Assembly: GCA_964556165.1 (NCBI GenBank)
Contig: CAZKVH010000032.1
Location: 1-9,354, forward strand
Reading direction: 5' to 3'
Origin: JAQVEM01 sp964556165
Lineage (GTDB): Bacteria; Actinomycetota; Humimicrobiia; Humimicrobiales; Humimicrobiaceae
Length of the DNA stretch: 9,354 bases
The translations under genes and the position numbers were made by a program. Below, one piece after another: positions 6,841-9,354 of this stretch. The notes beneath the pieces are model-generated. The model made no database searches, was not told where the DNA came from, and was given only the letters and a program-made list of their open reading frames with translations. Position 1 is the stretch's first letter, and every line of letters starts with the position of its first letter.

Positions 6841-7194
6841 ATGCTGGATATTTTAAAAAAAATAATTGGTGATAAAAAAGAATATAAGATGATGATGGCG
6901 CGTGTCGAAGCCATGCCAGAAGACTATCGATTTGTGTTCAAAAAAATTCAGCAATATATGTGGAAATTCGCGTCGGGAGATGGATATGATATGTTGAAAG
7001 TTCATTATGAATTGATTGATTTGTTCGAATCCGGTGTGGCCGAGGGCAAACACGTTCTGGAAATCACGGGCGAAGACGTGGCAGTGTTCTGCGATGATCT
7101 GTTGAGAAACGCCAGGACCTACACGGAAAACTGGCGTGAGGTGCTGAACCGTGAAATTATGAAAAAACTCGGAAGGGGCAGCGATTCTAAATGA
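6841..7194 (+). CDS. DUF1048 family protein
   Basis: The 117-residue product matches the DUF1048 pattern: an N-terminal helix, MPEDYRFVFKKIQQYMWKFA, a GDGYDM turn, and the conserved C-terminal ITGEDVAVFCDDLLRNARTY plus a Trp-Arg helix. It looks full length and all helical, with no signal or membrane segment. It starts one base after the PadR stop codon and its own stop overlaps the next ATG as ATGA, so the three frames are translationally coupled. The family regularly sits between PadR regulators and drug-type ABC transporters. Its molecular role is not established, and an accessory or sensing function for that module is inference. Nothing in the sequence is broken, in contrast to the transporter next to it. 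A 60-base sample (7081-7140) is 53% GC. Confidence 0.92.
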   Translation: MLDILKKIIGDKKEYKMMMARVEAMPEDYRFVFKKIQQYMWKFASGDGYDMLKVHYELIDLFESGVAEGKHVLEITGEDVAVFCDDLLRNARTYTENWREVLNREIMKKLGRGSDSK

Positions 7195-7397
7195 CAGATA
7201 TTATGATTCAGGTGAAAGACTTGCGGAAATCTTTCAAAACAATGGGAGTCCTTAAAGGTGTAGATTTCGATGTGAAGCGAGGAAAGATTTTCTCGCTACT
7301 CGGATCGAACGGTGCGGGCGTTCTGGAATGGCTTGTGTTTGCGGGAATACTCGTGCTGTTCACACTGGCACTGACATGGCTGGCGGTAAAATCCTAA
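7191..7397 (+). pseudogene. ABC transporter ATPase N-terminus fused in frame to a permease fragment (deletion remnant)
   Basis: Residues 1-43 are the start of a multidrug-type ABC ATPase (IQVKDLRKSF, then VLKGVDFDVKRGKIFSLLG), reaching GSNGAG of Walker A, where the following KT/S is lost. At 7320 the frame passes directly into VLEWLVFAGILVLF, which resembles a late transmembrane segment of an ABC-2 (DrrB-like) permease. The rest of Walker A, the Q-loop, signature motif, Walker B and most of the permease are missing, probably more than 1 kb by comparison with usual family sizes. The ATG overlaps the DUF1048 stop (ATGA). The frame ends at TAA 7395-7397, after which permease sequence continues in the same frame. 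It cannot bind or hydrolyse ATP. I infer one deletion joining two genes, possibly by short homology at the Gly-Ala-Gly codons (7311-7319). Confidence 0.88.
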
Positions 7398-7664
7398 GAT
7401 GGTGCGAGTGCATTCTCATACCCGCTAAAATTTTTGCCGTTTATTAGCTCAGCATTCTTCCCGACAGCGACAATGCCAGCTGTCGTCAGAGCATTTGCGG
7501 AAAAGCAGCCCGTAACATCTATAGTTGATTCAGTACGTTCCCTGCTGAATTCAGAACCTGCAGGAAACGAGATATGGATTGCTATTGCATGGTGTGTTGG
7601 GATTACTATTGTGGCTTATGTCTTCGCAATGAGGGTTTATAAAAGAGTCTTCTATCAAACTTAG
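7398..7664 (+). pseudogene. C-terminal fragment of an ABC-2 type permease after an in-frame stop
   Basis: Directly after the TAA at 7395-7397 the same frame continues for 88 codons to a stop at 7662-7664. It reads DGASAFSYPLKFLPFISSAF, then FPTATMPAVVRAFAEKQPVT and a final membrane helix (IWIAIAWCVGITIVAYVFAM) with a basic tail. This is the typical end of DrrB-like ABC-2 permeases, whose SSAF-P-T-MP and QPVT elements are well conserved. The stop therefore interrupts what was one coding frame, with no frameshift needed. A start at TTG 7434 is possible but has no ribosome site, so independent expression is unlikely. It belongs to the same deleted transporter as the preceding fragment. Confidence 0.85.
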
Positions 7665-7744
7665 GATTAAAGAGAGATAACTTTAGAGGGACATTCTATA
7701 TACTATCCCGAAAAAACTGTTCCTTAAGACCAATTTATTAAATC

Positions 7745-7773
7745 TTTATTAAAAATCAAATTACTCTTATAAT
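7745..7773 (+). promoter_or_regulatory. Weak candidate promoter of the radical SAM gene
   Basis: TATAAT (7768-7773) lies 17 bases after TTTATT (7745-7750), which matches the -35 consensus at only three positions. It is the best candidate in the AT-rich gap 7665-7830 (a sampled 60 bases is 15% GC). That gap contains no small gene and no convincing terminator for the preceding operon. Confidence 0.25.
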
Positions 7774-7830
7774 TCTTTTATATTCTAAGTAATTTAAGTG
7801 ATTTCCAATTTTAACTGAAGCTTTGAGCAT

Positions 7831-9354
7831 ATGAACTACAAAAAGAGAAATAATTTAAATAAAATTCCCTTTTTTTATTCCTTTTTAAACTATCTGCTTT
7901 ATAACAGGCTTACTAGAAATATTGTTTTAAAGATGATAGAAAAAATAGCCAGTATGAATCTTAAGCCAGATAAAAAAAACAATTTTTCCAGTTCAAGCAC
8001 CAGGATTTTATATGAAAAAAAAATTATGGTTAGGGCTATAATCAATTCCTTAAGAAAATCTCTGGAAAGAAATAGCATAAAAAAACAAGTTACAGGAGAC
8101 GTATTAACCCTTTGGGCTCGAGCTATTGCTTTACCCCGCGAAAAAAATAAAGAGGTAAAGGATTTCGTATCTAAAAGAGGCTGCAGGCCTCCTTTCTTTC
8201 TGGTAATAAGCCCTGGACATGAATGCAATCTGAGATGCCCGGATTGCTATGCAGCATCTATCAGGACCGGAGATGAAAATAAAGGAAAGCTATCCTGGGA
8301 TATCCTGGATAAAATTATAGATGATGCAAAAAAATTATGGGGCATAAAACTAATAGTATTCAGTGGGGGAGAACCTTTCTTATACCGGTCACAAAAAAAA
8401 GGTATACTGGATATTGCAGAGAAAAATAAGGACCTTCTTTTTCTGGTATTTACTAATGGCACATTAATAAATGAAAACATCGCTAAAAAGATTGGTGAGT
8501 GCAAAAATACCACTCTTGCTTTTTCTGTGGAAGGAATGCAGAAGGCAACCGACAGCAGGAGAGGTGAGAAAGTTTTTAATAGGGTTTTGAATTCCATGGC
8601 ATTGATGAGGAAAGTAGGTGTGCCTTTCGGAATATCGGTTACTGTAAACAGGGAAAATTGCTCTCAGGTATTGGATGATGAATTTTTGGATTATTTCTTT
8701 ATAAACCAGGGTGTCTTCTATGGATTCTATTTTCAGTATCTCCCCATTGGTCGCAATCCGAACTTCGATTTGATGCCTACAGTTAATCAGAGATTAAAAT
8801 TTTGGGAAAGGATGTGGCAGGTAATAGAGGACAAAAGATTATTCTTGATCGATTTCTGGAATCATGGAACTATGGTCAAAGGCTGCATATCAGCAGGCAG
8901 GGACGGAGGATACTTACATATCGACTGGGATGGTAATATAATGCCCTGTGTTTTTTTGCCCTATATTGCCGGCAATATTTATGAGTATTATGAAAGTGGG
9001 AAAAATTTAACCCATGTACTGGATCAGCCCTTCCTCAAGGTGATAAGGGAATGGCAGAAACAAAATGGGCATGGAATTAAGGATACGATACCGGAAGGTA
9101 ATCTTTTAACCCCCTGTCCATACAGGGACCACTACCAGGATTTATCCGATTTGGTAAAGAAATATAAACCTGCTTATCAATTTGATTATCTGGCAAAGGA
9201 GAGATGCGAGAATCTAAATGGTAAGATTACCGGCGAGAATGGTTGCCCTGATTTAATAGATGATAAGGATTATCATGATTCTTTTACTTCTTATGATGAG
9301 CAATTAAAAAAAATTTTTGATCCGATATGGCAGAAATTATATATGGGAAAAAAG
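7831..9354 (+). CDS. Radical SAM enzyme with SPASM-like C-terminal region (3' end outside window)
   Basis: The frame is open for 508 codons from the ATG at 7831 to the right edge. A TGA at 7816-7818 closes the frame upstream, and the ribosome site is weak. Residues 1-120 are a basic helical extension. C132, C136 and C139 form the CX3CX2C motif (ECNLRCPDCYA) that holds the 4Fe-4S cluster used to cleave S-adenosylmethionine. G179-P182 is the GGEP motif, and TNGT and SVEG follow as usual core strands. C352 and C373 fit CX15GX4C (GNIMPC), the first half of a SPASM auxiliary-cluster domain. After that only scattered cysteines occur (429, 459, 472), not the standard CX2CX5CX3C. The segment LPIGRNPNFDLMPT suggests an uncharacterised radical SAM family seen in anaerobes. 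The substrate is unknown, and no precursor peptide gene is adjacent within the window. Confidence 0.92.
   Translation, partial: MNYKKRNNLNKIPFFYSFLNYLLYNRLTRNIVLKMIEKIASMNLKPDKKNNFSSSSTRILYEKKIMVRAIINSLRKSLERNSIKKQVTGDVLTLWARAIALPREKNKEVKDFVSKRGCRPPFFLVISPGHECNLRCPDCYAASIRTGDENKGKLSWDILDKIIDDAKKLWGIKLIVFSGGEPFLYRSQKKGILDIAEKNKDLLFLVFTNGTLINENIAKKIGECKNTTLAFSVEGMQKATDSRRGEKVFNRVLNSMALMRKVGVPFGISVTVNRENCSQVLDDEFLDYFFINQGVFYGFYFQYLPIGRNPNFDLMPTVNQRLKFWERMWQVIEDKRLFLIDFWNHGTMVKGCISAGRDGGYLHIDWDGNIMPCVFLPYIAGNIYEYYESGKNLTHVLDQPFLKVIREWQKQNGHGIKDTIPEGNLLTPCPYRDHYQDLSDLVKKYKPAYQFDYLAKERCENLNGKITGENGCPDLIDDKDYHDSFTSYDEQLKKIFDPIWQKLYMGKK

Noticed and set aside
7688..7711. GGGA...TCCC hairpin as a terminator for the PadR operon
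   Set aside because: The stem is only four base pairs with a large loop and no T-run follows. It is not convincing.
7665..7830. Possible RiPP precursor peptide gene upstream of the radical SAM enzyme
   Set aside because: No ATG occurs before 7831, and the alternative starts give only a few codons. A precursor could exist downstream of the window, but nothing supports it here.
7899..8597. Two minus-strand frames opposite the radical SAM gene
   Set aside because: The plus strand holds CX3CX2C and GGEP motifs in a single open frame across both. The minus frames show no conserved content.

Overview
The window is AT-rich bacterial DNA. Intergenic stretches are very low in GC, coding regions are roughly 32-43% GC, and one stretch is richer at about 52% (6513-7664). 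Several genes have clear AGGAGG-type ribosome binding sites, two genes use TTG starts, and one gene may be read from a leaderless transcript. I cannot name the lineage. A low-GC, probably anaerobic bacterium fits the radical SAM enzyme and general style, but this is inference.

Layout: (1) 1-1349, minus strand: an exported seven-bladed TolB-like beta-propeller protein with an acidic tail, cut by the left edge. (2) 1689-3158, plus: a HerA/DUF853 (YjgR-like) P-loop ATPase behind a good sigma-70-type promoter. (3) 3270-3452, minus: a 60-residue unknown protein convergent with the ATPase. (4) 3465-3840: degraded-looking AT-rich DNA with two short reading-frame fragments. (5) 3841-4083, plus: a small winged-helix-like protein whose ATG sits where transcription should begin. 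(6) 4084-4371: a promoter-like palindrome and an interrupted reading frame. (7) 4372-6351, plus: a complete CopB-type (P1B-3) copper/silver-exporting ATPase. (8) 6428-7664, plus: a PadR repressor, a DUF1048 protein and a collapsed ABC transporter, behind a promoter that overlaps an inverted repeat. (9) 7831-9354, plus: a radical SAM enzyme with a SPASM-like C-terminal half, cut by the right edge.

The most informative region is the PadR-DUF1048-ABC module. Its regulator and DUF1048 gene look intact. The transporter has lost everything between the ATPase Walker A motif and the last part of the permease in one in-frame fusion, and the remaining permease tail also carries an in-frame stop. Together with the higher GC, this suggests an acquired module that is decaying or has been reduced to its regulatory half. 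No CRISPR array, tRNA, rRNA, insertion sequence or complete new multi-gene system is visible. The partial radical SAM enzyme and the orphan winged-helix protein are the least understood genes.
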